Assembly: GCF_001854125.1 (NCBI RefSeq)
Contig: NZ_CP017715.1
Coordinates: 1,054,001 to 1,118,000 of the forward strand
Reading direction: 5' to 3'
From: Marinobacter salinus
GTDB taxonomy: Bacteria; Pseudomonadota; Gammaproteobacteria; Pseudomonadales; Oleiphilaceae
DNA length: 64,000 bases
Shown: positions 18,669 to 27,472 of the stretch, piece after piece
Position numbering within the stretch: position 1 is the first letter of the stretch
Layout: each line of letters begins with the position of its first letter
Made by a program: the position numbers and the translations under genes
Notes under the pieces: model-generated
Databases searched by the model: none
Told to the model about the DNA's origin: nothing
Seen by the model: only the letters and a program-made list of their open reading frames with translations

Positions 18669-20752
18669 GGTGGCCGTTCCGTCACTCCGATACTCTCGGG
18701 AATGAATCAGTGGCTGCCAACCTGCCTTCCCGGGCCTTGCTTTGGCTCATCATCAGCTTTGCGCTGTTGCTGTTACCGCAGTGGGATCGACTTCCAGTCT
18801 GGCTGGTTGCCGCCTGTGTTGTTCTGGCTGCATGGCGTTGGCTGGCCCAGTATGGGCGTGTGCGTTTGCCGGGCCGGTGGCTGCGAACCGGTATTATGCT
18901 GGTGCTGATCTCGGTTTACGTGGCTACGGTCGGTGGCCGGTTTACCGTGGATACAGCAGCGTCATTCTTTGTTCTGGCGGTTGGGTTGAAATGGCTGGAG
19001 AGCCGGTCGTTTCGGGATTTTTACGTTCTCTTTTTCATACTGGTGTACCTCGCGACAGTGAACTTTCTCTTTCACCAGGAGATTCTCTGGACACTGGTTA
19101 ACCTGACGTCGGTTGCGCTGCTCCTTATCGGGCTTCAGGTTCTGAATGCACCCGACTTGCCCAAGGGCATGCAGTCGGGCTGGCGACGGCTGGGGGTGCT
19201 GCTCCTCAAGGTGCTTCCAATCGTGATTCTGTTGTTCATTTTTTTCCCGCGTATGGCGCCGCTCTGGACCGTTCCCCTGGTGTCCGGCGAGGCAAGAACC
19301 GGTATCAGCGACACCATGCGCCCCGGGGATATATCCAGCCTTGCCCAAAGCAGTGAACGCGCCTTCCGGGTGACCTTCGGAGGAGCACTGCCGGAATACC
19401 GCGATCGGTATTGGCGGGGCCTGATTCTGGACTACCTGGATGGGGAAACCTGGAAGCAGGGGCGTGTTGACGCGTTTCCGAAAACAGGGCGAGTGGCGGT
19501 TGATGGTGGCATCGGTGACCTGAACCCAGGGGAATATGACGTTTTGCTGGAGCCCACAGATCAGCGCTGGGCGTTTGGGTTAAAGGGATCGCGGGCCATC
19601 TCTGACAACGTCACAGAGGAGTCGGAAGATCTGTTTCGTTTCCGTCGCCCGGCAGATTCGGCCGTACGCTATCGATTGGGTCCGGAAGCATCGGGTGAGC
19701 AGAGTGAAGCTCAGTTACAACCCGCTGAGGTCAGTCGGTATCTTCAGCTTCCGTCAACGGGGAACCCTCGTGCTCGCGAGCTTGCCCGGGAGCTGAAAGG
19801 TCGGCATGAAGATCTCGGAGTTGTTCAGACCCTGCTGTCCCGTTTTCGGGAGCAAGCCTATTTCTACACACTCAGGCCGCCCGCAATGCCGGATGATGGC
19901 ATTGATACACTGTTGTTCGACATCAAGCGGGGCTTTTGCGCCCATTATGCGGGCGCAACCACGTTTGTATTACGTGCAGCCGGCATTCCTGCACGTGTGG
20001 TGGTTGGATATCAGGGCGGACAGAGCGGCGCTGGCGGAGACTATCTGATCGTCCGTCAGTACGATGCTCATGCCTGGGTCGAAGCCTGGATTGGTGGCCG
20101 AGGCTGGGTGCGGATTGATCCGACGGCGGCCATTGCGCCGGAGCGCATCGAATCCGGTCTCAGAGAGGCAGTTGCTGACGAGGGCTCGTTCCTGGAGAAC
20201 GACTGGGCATCCCCCCAGCGGTATGGTGATCTGGCTCTGGTTCAGTGGGCGAGTCTGCAACTGGATCGGATTAATTATAAGTGGCAACGCTGGGTTGTCG
20301 GGTATCAGGGGCAGAGCCAAATGGACCTGATGTCACGGTTGCCGGGCGGCATCGGCATGAGAGAGCTTGGTTATCTGACTGCCGGTATCGTGGGCGCGGG
20401 TTTGCTTCTGGCCGGTTTGCTTTCGGCCTGGCAAATGCACCGTGGTGAACGCCGGGACCGGTTCCGGAAGACTCTTTCGGCCTGGCACCAGCTGTGTGCT
20501 AACGTCGGCGTCCCGGTGCGCACCGGAGAAACACCGGCTGCTCTGGCGTCGCGCCTGGCCCGGGCCAAACCTGCGGCGGCGGATTCAGCGCGTCTTTTTG
20601 CCCGGATCGTCAACAGCCATTACTATACTCCTGCGTCAGCTGATGCTGATGCTGATGCTGACGATGCCGATCTGAAACGCATGCGACGGATACTGACTAA
20701 CATGAAAAGACAATTACGTCGCTCCCATTCAAGCGAAGGAACACGTTCGTGA
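18665..20752 (+). CDS. tgpA: TgpA-like membrane transglutaminase (DUF3488 + transglutaminase domain)
   Basis: 695 residues. Several N-terminal membrane helices (about 20-200, DUF3488), a large periplasmic domain with the transglutaminase/cysteine-protease-like core, then a last helix near 566-587 and a cytoplasmic tail. The catalytic triad is visible: Cys425 in RGFCAHYAGA, His469 in YDAHAWVEAW and Asp485 in RIDPTAA. TgpA is essential in Pseudomonas aeruginosa, but its substrate is unknown. Overlaps DUF58 upstream (ATGA) and holB downstream (GTGA), so translation is probably coupled. The C-terminus holds a four-unit GCTGAT repeat giving an Asp-Ala run. Confidence 0.9.
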   Translation: MRWPFRHSDTLGNESVAANLPSRALLWLIISFALLLLPQWDRLPVWLVAACVVLAAWRWLAQYGRVRLPGRWLRTGIMLVLISVYVATVGGRFTVDTAASFFVLAVGLKWLESRSFRDFYVLFFILVYLATVNFLFHQEILWTLVNLTSVALLLIGLQVLNAPDLPKGMQSGWRRLGVLLLKVLPIVILLFIFFPRMAPLWTVPLVSGEARTGISDTMRPGDISSLAQSSERAFRVTFGGALPEYRDRYWRGLILDYLDGETWKQGRVDAFPKTGRVAVDGGIGDLNPGEYDVLLEPTDQRWAFGLKGSRAISDNVTEESEDLFRFRRPADSAVRYRLGPEASGEQSEAQLQPAEVSRYLQLPSTGNPRARELARELKGRHEDLGVVQTLLSRFREQAYFYTLRPPAMPDDGIDTLLFDIKRGFCAHYAGATTFVLRAAGIPARVVVGYQGGQSGAGGDYLIVRQYDAHAWVEAWIGGRGWVRIDPTAAIAPERIESGLREAVADEGSFLENDWASPQRYGDLALVQWASLQLDRINYKWQRWVVGYQGQSQMDLMSRLPGGIGMRELGYLTAGIVGAGLLLAGLLSAWQMHRGERRDRFRKTLSAWHQLCANVGVPVRTGETPAALASRLARAKPAAADSARLFARIVNSHYYTPASADADADADDADLKRMRRILTNMKRQLRRSHSSEGTRS
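20639..20662 (+). repeat. Hexanucleotide GCTGAT tandem repeat inside tgpA
   Basis: Three exact GCTGAT units and one GCTGAC near the tgpA 3' end, coding for alternating Ala-Asp. A unit gain or loss keeps frame. Confidence 0.85.
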
Positions 20753-21780
20753 CTGACATTTCCATCGATATGCCCTGGCTCAAGCGCTCATGGGCATCGA
20801 TTCAGAAAGGTATGACAGAAGACCGTTTACCCCATGCGCTGATCATCACGGGCGAATGCGGGGTTGGTAAGCGGGCGTGGGCAAACGCCGTGGCCGAGTT
20901 GCTGTTGTGTGAGCGTCCATCAGGTCAGGAAAATGGCGAACCCGTTGCCTGTGGCCATTGCAAGCAGTGTCAGCTTTACCGGGCGCAAAGTCATCCTGAT
21001 GTCCGGGTCTATGCGCCGGAAAAATCCAAGATGGTCAAGGTGGACCAGATCAGGGCGTTATCCGCGTTTGCGGTGGCGTCTCCCCAGGTTGGTCATCACA
21101 AGGTAGCGATCATCGATCGAGCTGATCAACTCAATATCAATGCGGCCAATGCGCTTTTGAAAACACTGGAGGAGCCGCTTCCCGACGTGACCTTACTGCT
21201 CCTTCAGGAAAGCGGGCGACCGGTATTACCGACTATTCGCTCACGCTGCCAGACTCTAACCATACCGACACCCGATACCGAATCGGCCAATAGGTGGTTG
21301 GTAAAAAAAGTGCAGGAACTCGATGAGCCGGCCAGGCCGGCGGCGGAGGTGCTGGTGAAAGCGTTAATGCTTTCCGGTAACGCCCCGCGGCTGGCGCTGG
21401 ACTATGCAACCGGCGATTTCATTACCCTCCGGGACGAGGCGTTCGAGCGCTTCAAGCAATTCATGAAGGGGCGGATCCCCGTGGCCGAAGCGGCGAAATC
21501 GTTCAAGGCTCTGGGCCTGGATAACAGCCTCTGGTTATTTGAAGTCTGGGCTGCAGATCTGGCGCGACTGAGTGCAGGCGGAGAGGCGCTGGACACGGAA
21601 GCCCGAGAGATGCTGGGGTATCTCGCTCGGACAAGTCCGGCCTGGCGTGCACACGAACTGATGGATATGGTGAAGGAGTCCAGGGCCGCCGGGGTGAACA
21701 ACGCCAATCCGGAACTGGAGGCCAGCAGGTTATTGATTGCGTGGCAGAAGCTGATGCCATCCAGGCGTCGGGCAGGTTGA
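20749..21780 (+). CDS. holB: DNA polymerase III subunit delta' (HolB)
   Basis: 343 residues with a GTG start that overlaps the tgpA stop. HolB is the stator of the clamp-loader complex. A P-loop-like GECGVGKR at 35-42 and the zinc module Cys54, Cys68, Cys71, Cys74 are present, followed by the SRC-type region (TIRSRCQTLTI) and NALLKTLEEP (sensor region). In many relatives tmk lies just upstream; here tgpA takes that place. pilZ follows 121 bp downstream, as in Pseudomonas. Confidence 0.94.
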   Translation: MTDISIDMPWLKRSWASIQKGMTEDRLPHALIITGECGVGKRAWANAVAELLLCERPSGQENGEPVACGHCKQCQLYRAQSHPDVRVYAPEKSKMVKVDQIRALSAFAVASPQVGHHKVAIIDRADQLNINAANALLKTLEEPLPDVTLLLLQESGRPVLPTIRSRCQTLTIPTPDTESANRWLVKKVQELDEPARPAAEVLVKALMLSGNAPRLALDYATGDFITLRDEAFERFKQFMKGRIPVAEAAKSFKALGLDNSLWLFEVWAADLARLSAGGEALDTEAREMLGYLARTSPAWRAHELMDMVKESRAAGVNNANPELEASRLLIAWQKLMPSRRRAG

Positions 21781-21901
21781 TGGTGGGTTATTCGAGGCTC
21801 TTTGCGCTTTCGCCACCAACAACTGCTATGATTGCGAAAAGACAGGGGTTTTGCATCCCTGAACGATAAGTAACCGAGAAATCACAGGAAAGGTGTCAGT
21901 T

Positions 21902-22252
21902 ATGGGGCCCGGATTTGGTGCACGCAGCGGTATTCTTACCCTGACCATCAAGGACAAGGCGGTACTTTACGCCGCATACATGCCATACATCCGCCAGGGC
22001 GGACTGTTCATCCCCACCCAGAAACAGTACCAGCTGGGTGACGAGGTATTTCTGCTACTGAACCTGATGGATGAGCCGGAAAAAATTCCGGTGGCTGGCA
22101 AGGTCATCTGGATTACTCCAAAGGGTGCCCAGGGTAACCGCGCGGCCGGCATCGGCGTGCAGTTTAATGGAGACGACGAAACTGCGCGTACCAAAATCGA
22201 ATCCTACCTGGCTGGCTCTCTGAGTTCTGATCGGCCCACCCACACGATGTGA
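21902..22252 (+). CDS. pilZ: Type IV pilus assembly protein PilZ
   Basis: 116 residues from ATG 21902; a GTG nine bases earlier overlaps the AGGAAAGG ribosome site and is therefore unlikely to be used. Required for type IV pilus biogenesis in Pseudomonas. Conserved stretches include LTIKDKAVLYAAYMP, NLMDEPEKIPVAGKVIWI and the C-terminus YLAGSLSSDRPTHTM. It lacks the RxxxR and (D/N)xSxxG c-di-GMP-binding motifs, as is normal for the founding PilZ protein, which acts by protein contacts. Its final ATG-TGA runs directly into the leader of the next gene. Confidence 0.94.
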   Translation: MGPGFGARSGILTLTIKDKAVLYAAYMPYIRQGGLFIPTQKQYQLGDEVFLLLNLMDEPEKIPVAGKVIWITPKGAQGNRAAGIGVQFNGDDETARTKIESYLAGSLSSDRPTHTM

Positions 22253-22266
22253 GGGGCGAATACGCC

Positions 22267-23190
22267 ATGAATGATATTGCCATGTCCACCGGCGCGGCCG
22301 AGAGCGCCGTGTCGTTCAGGGAGTCGGTCTGGAGCCTCAAACATATCCGTCTTGCAGGTCTGAGTTGGCCGGCCCGCCCTGAAGCCACCCACAGACACCG
22401 ACCGGTACTGATGCTTCACGGATGGCTCGATAACAGCCTGACATTCGTCAAACTGGCGCCGGAACTGACGGGGTTGTCGGGTGTGCATTCCATCGATATG
22501 GCGGGTCATGGCCAGTCCGGGCATAGGCCTGAGGGCCAGAGTTACTTGCTGATGGATTATGTGGCGGATCTGGCTGAGCTTGTGGAGACCTGTTTTGTTG
22601 AAACCGGTGACTCGCAGGTCGACCTCGTTGGCCATTCTCTTGGCGGCATCGTTAGCGCACTGTATGCCGCAGCTTTCCCGGAACGGGTCCGGAAATTGGT
22701 GATGATTGATAGCCTGGGGGCACTCAGCCGCCCGGTTGAAGAAACCATTCCCCAGCTCAGAAGGGCTATAAAGAAGCGCATTGCCGGCTCGGGACGGCAG
22801 GTTGTTTACCCTGATATAACGACGGCAGCGAAGGCTCGGGAGGGAGGGCTAAGCCCTCTGAGCCCGGAAGCGGCGCTGACACTGATTCCCAGAAATATGA
22901 AACCCTGCGGTGAAGGCTATGTCTGGAGGACGGATCCCCGTTTGAGGCACCCGTCTCCGCTCATGATGAGCGAGGAGCAGGTTCTGGCATCCCTGAAGGC
23001 GATCAGAACACCGACGTTGTTCGTCAGGGCCGAAAAAGGCCTTTTGTCGTATAAAAGGGGACTGGACGAGCGAGCGGATATCATCGATACGCTTGAAGTC
23101 GCCCAGGTTCCGGGAGGCCATCATTGTCATCTGGATGGGAACACCCGTCCTGCCTCAGACGCGGTCAAAAACTTCTTAACTGATGAGTAA
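22267..23190 (+). CDS. Alpha/beta hydrolase (serine hydrolase)
   Basis: 307 residues from ATG 22267 (GAGGGG upstream); a GTG at 22249 is an alternative. Alpha/beta fold motifs: HGWLDN (oxyanion region, 51-56), DMAGHGQSGHRP, nucleophile elbow GHSLGG with Ser124, and the late VPGGHHCHLD that provides the catalytic His. Closest in style to SERHL-type hydrolases; the substrate is not predictable. Between pilZ and a DUF4892 gene with an 8-nt overlap to the latter, so part of one transcription unit. Confidence 0.88.
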   Translation: MNDIAMSTGAAESAVSFRESVWSLKHIRLAGLSWPARPEATHRHRPVLMLHGWLDNSLTFVKLAPELTGLSGVHSIDMAGHGQSGHRPEGQSYLLMDYVADLAELVETCFVETGDSQVDLVGHSLGGIVSALYAAAFPERVRKLVMIDSLGALSRPVEETIPQLRRAIKKRIAGSGRQVVYPDITTAAKAREGGLSPLSPEAALTLIPRNMKPCGEGYVWRTDPRLRHPSPLMMSEEQVLASLKAIRTPTLFVRAEKGLLSYKRGLDERADIIDTLEVAQVPGGHHCHLDGNTRPASDAVKNFLTDE

Positions 23191-24094
23191 TCCCTTGCTG
23201 AAACGCTTTTTTTCATTTTGTCTCATTGCTCTTGCCGGGTTGACTCCTGTTTCGGTTGCTGCCGCAATTCCGGCAGCCATGCCTGAGCCGTTTCCCCAGT
23301 CGACGCTGGAGCTTACCAAACCCATCAGCTCACCCGGGCATCTGGTCCTGTTCAGCCCGGTTCGGGAGGTTAACAACGAAATTCGTTCAGAAACCCTGGC
23401 CAGACTCCCCGTTACGGGAGAGGGGCGGCTGTACGAAATTGCCCGGGATTCAAGCCGTGAGAAAGCGAGAGATCACTACATCCGCCTGTTGCAGGGGCGG
23501 GGTGCCCAGATACTCTACGAATGCACGGGAATTGGATGCGGCCGCAGCAACGTCTGGGCCAACCAGATTTTTGGTCAGAGAGAGCTTTATGGTCGTGACT
23601 CCGGTCAGGATTATCTGGTCGCCGGTACCACCGCGGACGATGGCAGTCGCTGGCTTACTCTCGTATACACCGTTACGCGGGGGAACCTCAGGGAATATGT
23701 CTGGGTAGAGCACCTTGAGGTCGGGCCCGGTGTCACGATTCCCGGCCTGGGGAGTGTTGACGGCCGGATTCATGGGCCGGTCATCGTACCCTGGCAGGGC
23801 GGTATCACCTATCGGTTTGACTGGTCCGCTACAGATCGGCGTAAAATCAGTGAATGGGCGGCCAGCGACGGTGCAATCGTTGTCCTGGCGGGGTTTTCAT
23901 CTCTTGCTGAGGACGAGACTCTGGAGCAGTCGCTGGCCCGCGCCCGTCAGGCAACGGAATCCCTGTCCGAGGTACTGGCAAAGACCGGGGTGTCCGGGGC
24001 GCAGCAGAAACTCATTATTGTCGGCCCGGCTATCGTCTTTGCGGATCCCGAGCGCCAGGGTGATCGGGTAGAAGTAACGGTAATTGCGAGGTAG
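23183..24094 (+). CDS. DUF4892 domain-containing exported protein
   Basis: 303 residues. A signal peptide is visible (LLKRFFSFCLIALAGLTPVSVAAA), so the protein is periplasmic or outer-membrane. The mature part carries the DUF4892 pattern (FPQSTLELTKPI, LARLPVTGEGRLYEIAR, ARDHYIRLLQGRGAQILYECTGIGCGRSN) and a C-terminal region resembling an OmpA-like tail without its full motif. Two cysteines in the mature part (ECTGIGC) could form a disulfide. The function of the family is unknown. Overlaps the hydrolase gene by 8 nt and precedes the RssA-like gene by 5 nt. Confidence 0.8.
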   Translation: MSNPLLKRFFSFCLIALAGLTPVSVAAAIPAAMPEPFPQSTLELTKPISSPGHLVLFSPVREVNNEIRSETLARLPVTGEGRLYEIARDSSREKARDHYIRLLQGRGAQILYECTGIGCGRSNVWANQIFGQRELYGRDSGQDYLVAGTTADDGSRWLTLVYTVTRGNLREYVWVEHLEVGPGVTIPGLGSVDGRIHGPVIVPWQGGITYRFDWSATDRRKISEWAASDGAIVVLAGFSSLAEDETLEQSLARARQATESLSEVLAKTGVSGAQQKLIIVGPAIVFADPERQGDRVEVTVIAR

Positions 24095-24099
24095 GAGCG

Positions 24100-25239
24100 A
24101 TGGGCACGTCCAGGGACGATAAAGATCGCAAGCCAGAGGGAAGTGGAGAAGAGAAGGACCGACAATCGGGGAGCACGGATGGGTTGTCCTCCATCCTGAA
24201 AAGTTCGGACGTATCGTCGGCCGCATCCGGGGTTCGGTCAAAGCCGCCGGCTAATGGCGGGCGCCGCAAAACCGTTGCCCTGACACTGGGAAGCGGCGGC
24301 GCCAGAGGCTATGCCCACATTGGCGCCATCGAGATCCTGGTGGAGCGTGGGTACGATATCATTGCCATTTCAGGTTGTTCCATGGGCGCCCTCATAGGTG
24401 GCATGTTTGCCGCTGGCAAGATGCAGGACTATAAGGATTGGGTAACCGGATTAGGCCAGTTTGATGTTCTGAAGCTGTTGGATGTCACGTTTAACTCCGT
24501 CGGTGCCATTCGCGGAGAGAAGATATTTTCGGTGGTTCGGGAAATGCTCGGCGATACCCGCATTGAAAACCTTCCCATCGCCTACACGGCTGTCGCTACC
24601 GATCTTCTGGCCCACAAGGAGATATGGTTTCAGGAAGGCCCGCTTGATCAGGCAATTCGTGCTTCAGTTGCGATTCCCAGTGTTGTGACGCCCCTTGTTC
24701 TCGAAGGCCGTGTGCTTGTTGACGGCGCATTGCTGAACCCGCTGCCGATCATCCCGACGATTTCCTCTCACGCTGACATGGTTGTGGCGGTCAACCTCAG
24801 TGGCGAAGATGATCAGCACCGGCGTATCCCGGATGCAGCGTTTAGCGGTGGCGCAGAGGGCACAGATACGGATGAGTGGATTGATGCTATTCGTGACAAG
24901 GCTTCGCGCTGGTTTGACTGGGATACGCTTAAGTCCCTCGCAGCCCGGAAACCGGACAGTGGCCAGAGCCCTGAAGACAAGATTTCCCGTGCGGTGCAGA
25001 AGCGGGAAAACACCAGGCACGAAGAGAAGAAGCACGCGGACAAGAAGCACCAGGACGATCACGAGACCATTGACTGGGACAAACTGGGCATTGGCAAGTT
25101 TGACGTCATGAACCTCACCATCGAGACTATGCAGAGCGCTCTGGTTCAATACAAGATTGCGGGTTACCCCCCGATTTGCTGGTTAACGTGCCGAAAAATG
25201 CCTGCCGAAGTTATGACTACCATAAGGCACCGGAATTGA
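24100..25239 (+). CDS. RssA-like patatin phospholipase, C-terminus changed by a frameshift
   Basis: As read, 379 residues. Catalytic parts are intact: oxyanion loop GSGGARG (64-70), GCSMG with Ser94, and VDGA with Asp208. A disordered hydrophilic N-terminus (1-55) and a charged Lys/His/Glu insert (about 300-327) are unusual. After codon 356 (run of six C at 25167-25172) the frame continues as CWLTCRKMPAEV, whereas one extra C would restore DLLVNVPKNACRSYDYHKA, which looks like the conserved family tail, and extend the gene to 25322. It may be a sequencing error, phase variation or a real truncation. Confidence 0.82.
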   Translation: MGTSRDDKDRKPEGSGEEKDRQSGSTDGLSSILKSSDVSSAASGVRSKPPANGGRRKTVALTLGSGGARGYAHIGAIEILVERGYDIIAISGCSMGALIGGMFAAGKMQDYKDWVTGLGQFDVLKLLDVTFNSVGAIRGEKIFSVVREMLGDTRIENLPIAYTAVATDLLAHKEIWFQEGPLDQAIRASVAIPSVVTPLVLEGRVLVDGALLNPLPIIPTISSHADMVVAVNLSGEDDQHRRIPDAAFSGGAEGTDTDEWIDAIRDKASRWFDWDTLKSLAARKPDSGQSPEDKISRAVQKRENTRHEEKKHADKKHQDDHETIDWDKLGIGKFDVMNLTIETMQSALVQYKIAGYPPICWLTCRKMPAEVMTTIRHRN

Positions 25240-25322
25240 TTCAGCTTGGACGTGAACGGATGTCGGCCGCTCTGGACCGCTTTGAGGAAAGCCGAAACAG
25301 CTCGGGCCCTCTTGCGATTTGA
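25173..25322 (+). other. Out-of-frame C-terminal tail of the RssA-like gene
   Basis: In the +1 frame after the C6 run the sequence is open to TGA at 25320-25322 and encodes a plausible tail with YDYHKAPELIQLGRERM and SAALDRFEESRN. Coding quality continues up to this stop, which argues that the gene originally ended here. A 7-bp hairpin (25329-25353) follows. Confidence 0.7.
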
Positions 25323-25419
25323 GCGAAACCTCGCAGATCCTGCGAATGCGAGGCTGCAGGGGAGCAGTTAAACAGCGTATAATCGCGCGTTGACATGCTC
25401 TGATCGGGAACCGAATTTT

Positions 25420-26322
25420 GTGACCAGCCACATAGATGATCTCCACAGCGTCCGTGACTACCTGAGATATGCCTCTTCGCGATTTGCAGCCTCGCCGCTG
25501 TACTTTGGCCATGGCACCGACAACGCCTGGGATGAGGCGGTTCATCTTGTGATGCGCACACTGAATCTGCCGCTCGAAAACAACACACTGTTTCTGGATG
25601 CGAGGCTCGTTCGTGAAGAGCGTCAACTGATCCATGAACGAATCGAACGTCGTATCACAGAGCGCATACCACTTGCCTATTTACTTGGCGAAGCCTGGTT
25701 CATGGGAATGCCGTTCCACGTAGACGAGCGCGTCCTTGTGCCCCGGTCACCCATTGGAGAGCTGCTCGAAAATGGGTTGCAGCCCTGGCTCGGCGACAAG
25801 CCGGTTCGGCGAATCCTGGATTTGTGTACCGGGAGCGGTTGTATTGGCATAGGCGCAGCGACCGTGTTTGAAGAGGCCGAGGTGGATCTTTCTGATCTCT
25901 CGGCGGACGCTCTTGAAGTAGCGGCATCCAATATTGAACTTCACGGGGTCTGTGATCGTGTTCGTACCGTGCAATCGGATGTGTTCGAGAACATTGAGGG
26001 GCAATACGATGTCATTCTGAGTAACCCCCCGTATGTCGATGCAGAAGATCTCGCGTCAATGCCGGAGGAGTACCACCACGAACCGGAATTGGGACTTGCC
26101 GCCGGTTCGGACGGACTGGAGATTGCCCACAGAATTATTGCGGAAGCTGCAAGTCATCTTGCTCCGGGCGGTCTTCTGGTTGTCGAGGTAGGTAATAGTT
26201 GGGTTGCTCTGGACGAAGCCTATCCTGACCTGCCACTTACCTGGCTGGAATTTGAAAATGGTGGCGACGGGGTATTCCTGGTGACCGCGGAAGAATTGCG
26301 CCAGTGGCAGGATATGGCTTAA
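25420..26322 (+). CDS. prmB: Ribosomal protein L3 glutamine N5-methyltransferase PrmB
   Basis: 300 residues from a GTG at 25420 (GGGAA upstream); a TTG at 25390 would add ten residues with no homology feel. PrmB methylates a glutamine in the GGQ-like site of L3 with S-adenosylmethionine. The SAM loop [16 protein letters not shown] and the catalytic NPPY ([11 protein letters not shown]) are intact, and the PrmB-type N-terminus is present. Followed by aroC 37 bp downstream, a conserved pairing in gammaproteobacteria. TATAAT occurs at 25378-25383 but I see no -35 partner. Confidence 0.93.
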   Translation: MTSHIDDLHSVRDYLRYASSRFAASPLYFGHGTDNAWDEAVHLVMRTLNLPLENNTLFLDARLVREERQLIHERIERRITERIPLAYLLGEAWFMGMPFHVDERVLVPRSPIGELLENGLQPWLGDKPVRRILDLCTGSGCIGIGAATVFEEAEVDLSDLSADALEVAASNIELHGVCDRVRTVQSDVFENIEGQYDVILSNPPYVDAEDLASMPEEYHHEPELGLAAGSDGLEIAHRIIAEAASHLAPGGLLVVEVGNSWVALDEAYPDLPLTWLEFENGGDGVFLVTAEELRQWQDMA

Positions 26323-26359
26323 GTAAAGTTCTCATAAAAATTGGATAAGATGCTGAATT

Positions 26360-27454
26360 ATGTCAGGAAACGCCTTCGGAAAATTGTTCACTGTTACCAC
26401 GTTTGGTGAGAGCCACGGTGCTGCGCTCGGCTGCATTATAGACGGCTGCCCGCCTGGGCTGGAGCTTTCGGAGGCGGATATGCAGGGAGATCTCGATCGC
26501 CGAAAGCCGGGCACTTCCCGCCACACCACCCAGCGGCGGGAGGCGGACGAAGTCCGGATTTTGTCCGGCGTTTTCGAGGGCAAGACCACGGGTACGCCGA
26601 TCGGCCTGATGATTGAGAATACCGACCAGCGATCCAAGGACTACTCCAAGATTTCGGAACAGTTCCGGCCAGCGCATGCCGACTACACATACATGCACAA
26701 ATATGGCGTTCGTGACTATCGGGGTGGCGGGCGTTCCTCGGCCCGTGAAACGGCAATGCGGGTCGCCGCGGGAGCGGTGGCCAGAAAATACCTCGAGAAA
26801 CGTCTGGGCATAAAAATCCGCGGTTATCTTTCGCAGCTGGGTCCCATCAAGGCGGAAAAGCTGGATTGGGACCAGGTTCACCAGAACCCTTTCTTCTGCC
26901 CGGATGCTGACAAGGTGGCGGAAATGGAAGCGTACATGGATGCGCTGCGCAAGGAGGGAGACTCCATTGGTGCCCGAATCAATGTAGTTGCAGAGGGCGT
27001 TCCTCCGGGGCTTGGCGAACCCATCTTCGACCGCCTGGATGCGGATCTGGCGCACGCACTGATGAGCATCAATGCGGTAAAAGGAGTTGAGATTGGTGCG
27101 GGTTTTGACTGTGTCGAACAGAAGGGTACTGAGCACCGGGACGAGATGACGCCGGAAGGTTTTCTCTCGAACAACGCCGGTGGTGTGCTTGGCGGGATTT
27201 CTTCAGGGCAACCCATTGTTGCCAGCATTGCGCTGAAACCGACATCCAGTCTGCGGCTGCCGGGACGGAGCATCGATGTGAACGGCAACCCGGTCGAGGT
27301 CATCACGACAGGGCGACACGACCCCTGTGTCGGGATTCGCGCGACGCCGATTGCCGAGGCGATGATGGCGATTGTGTTGATGGATCATTATTTGCGTCAC
27401 CGGGGTCAGAATGGTGATGTGTCTGTCTCGACACCGGTCATCGGGCAGCTTTAA
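26360..27454 (+). CDS. aroC: Chorismate synthase
   Basis: 364 residues, the usual length. Converts EPSP to chorismate using reduced FMN, the last shared step before Trp, Phe, Tyr and folate. Signatures seen: [19 protein letters not shown] near the N-terminus, [22 protein letters not shown] in the middle, and [17 protein letters not shown] near the C-terminus. It supplies PabB and the trp genes also present in this window. An MFS transporter starts 18 bp downstream. Confidence 0.96.
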   Translation: MSGNAFGKLFTVTTFGESHGAALGCIIDGCPPGLELSEADMQGDLDRRKPGTSRHTTQRREADEVRILSGVFEGKTTGTPIGLMIENTDQRSKDYSKISEQFRPAHADYTYMHKYGVRDYRGGGRSSARETAMRVAAGAVARKYLEKRLGIKIRGYLSQLGPIKAEKLDWDQVHQNPFFCPDADKVAEMEAYMDALRKEGDSIGARINVVAEGVPPGLGEPIFDRLDADLAHALMSINAVKGVEIGAGFDCVEQKGTEHRDEMTPEGFLSNNAGGVLGGISSGQPIVASIALKPTSSLRLPGRSIDVNGNPVEVITTGRHDPCVGIRATPIAEAMMAIVLMDHYLRHRGQNGDVSVSTPVIGQL

Positions 27455-27472
27455 CCACTTGCCGGATACTGC

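Noticed and set aside
25378..25383. TATAAT before prmB
   Set aside because: No -35 element at 16-19 bp; not listed as a promoter.
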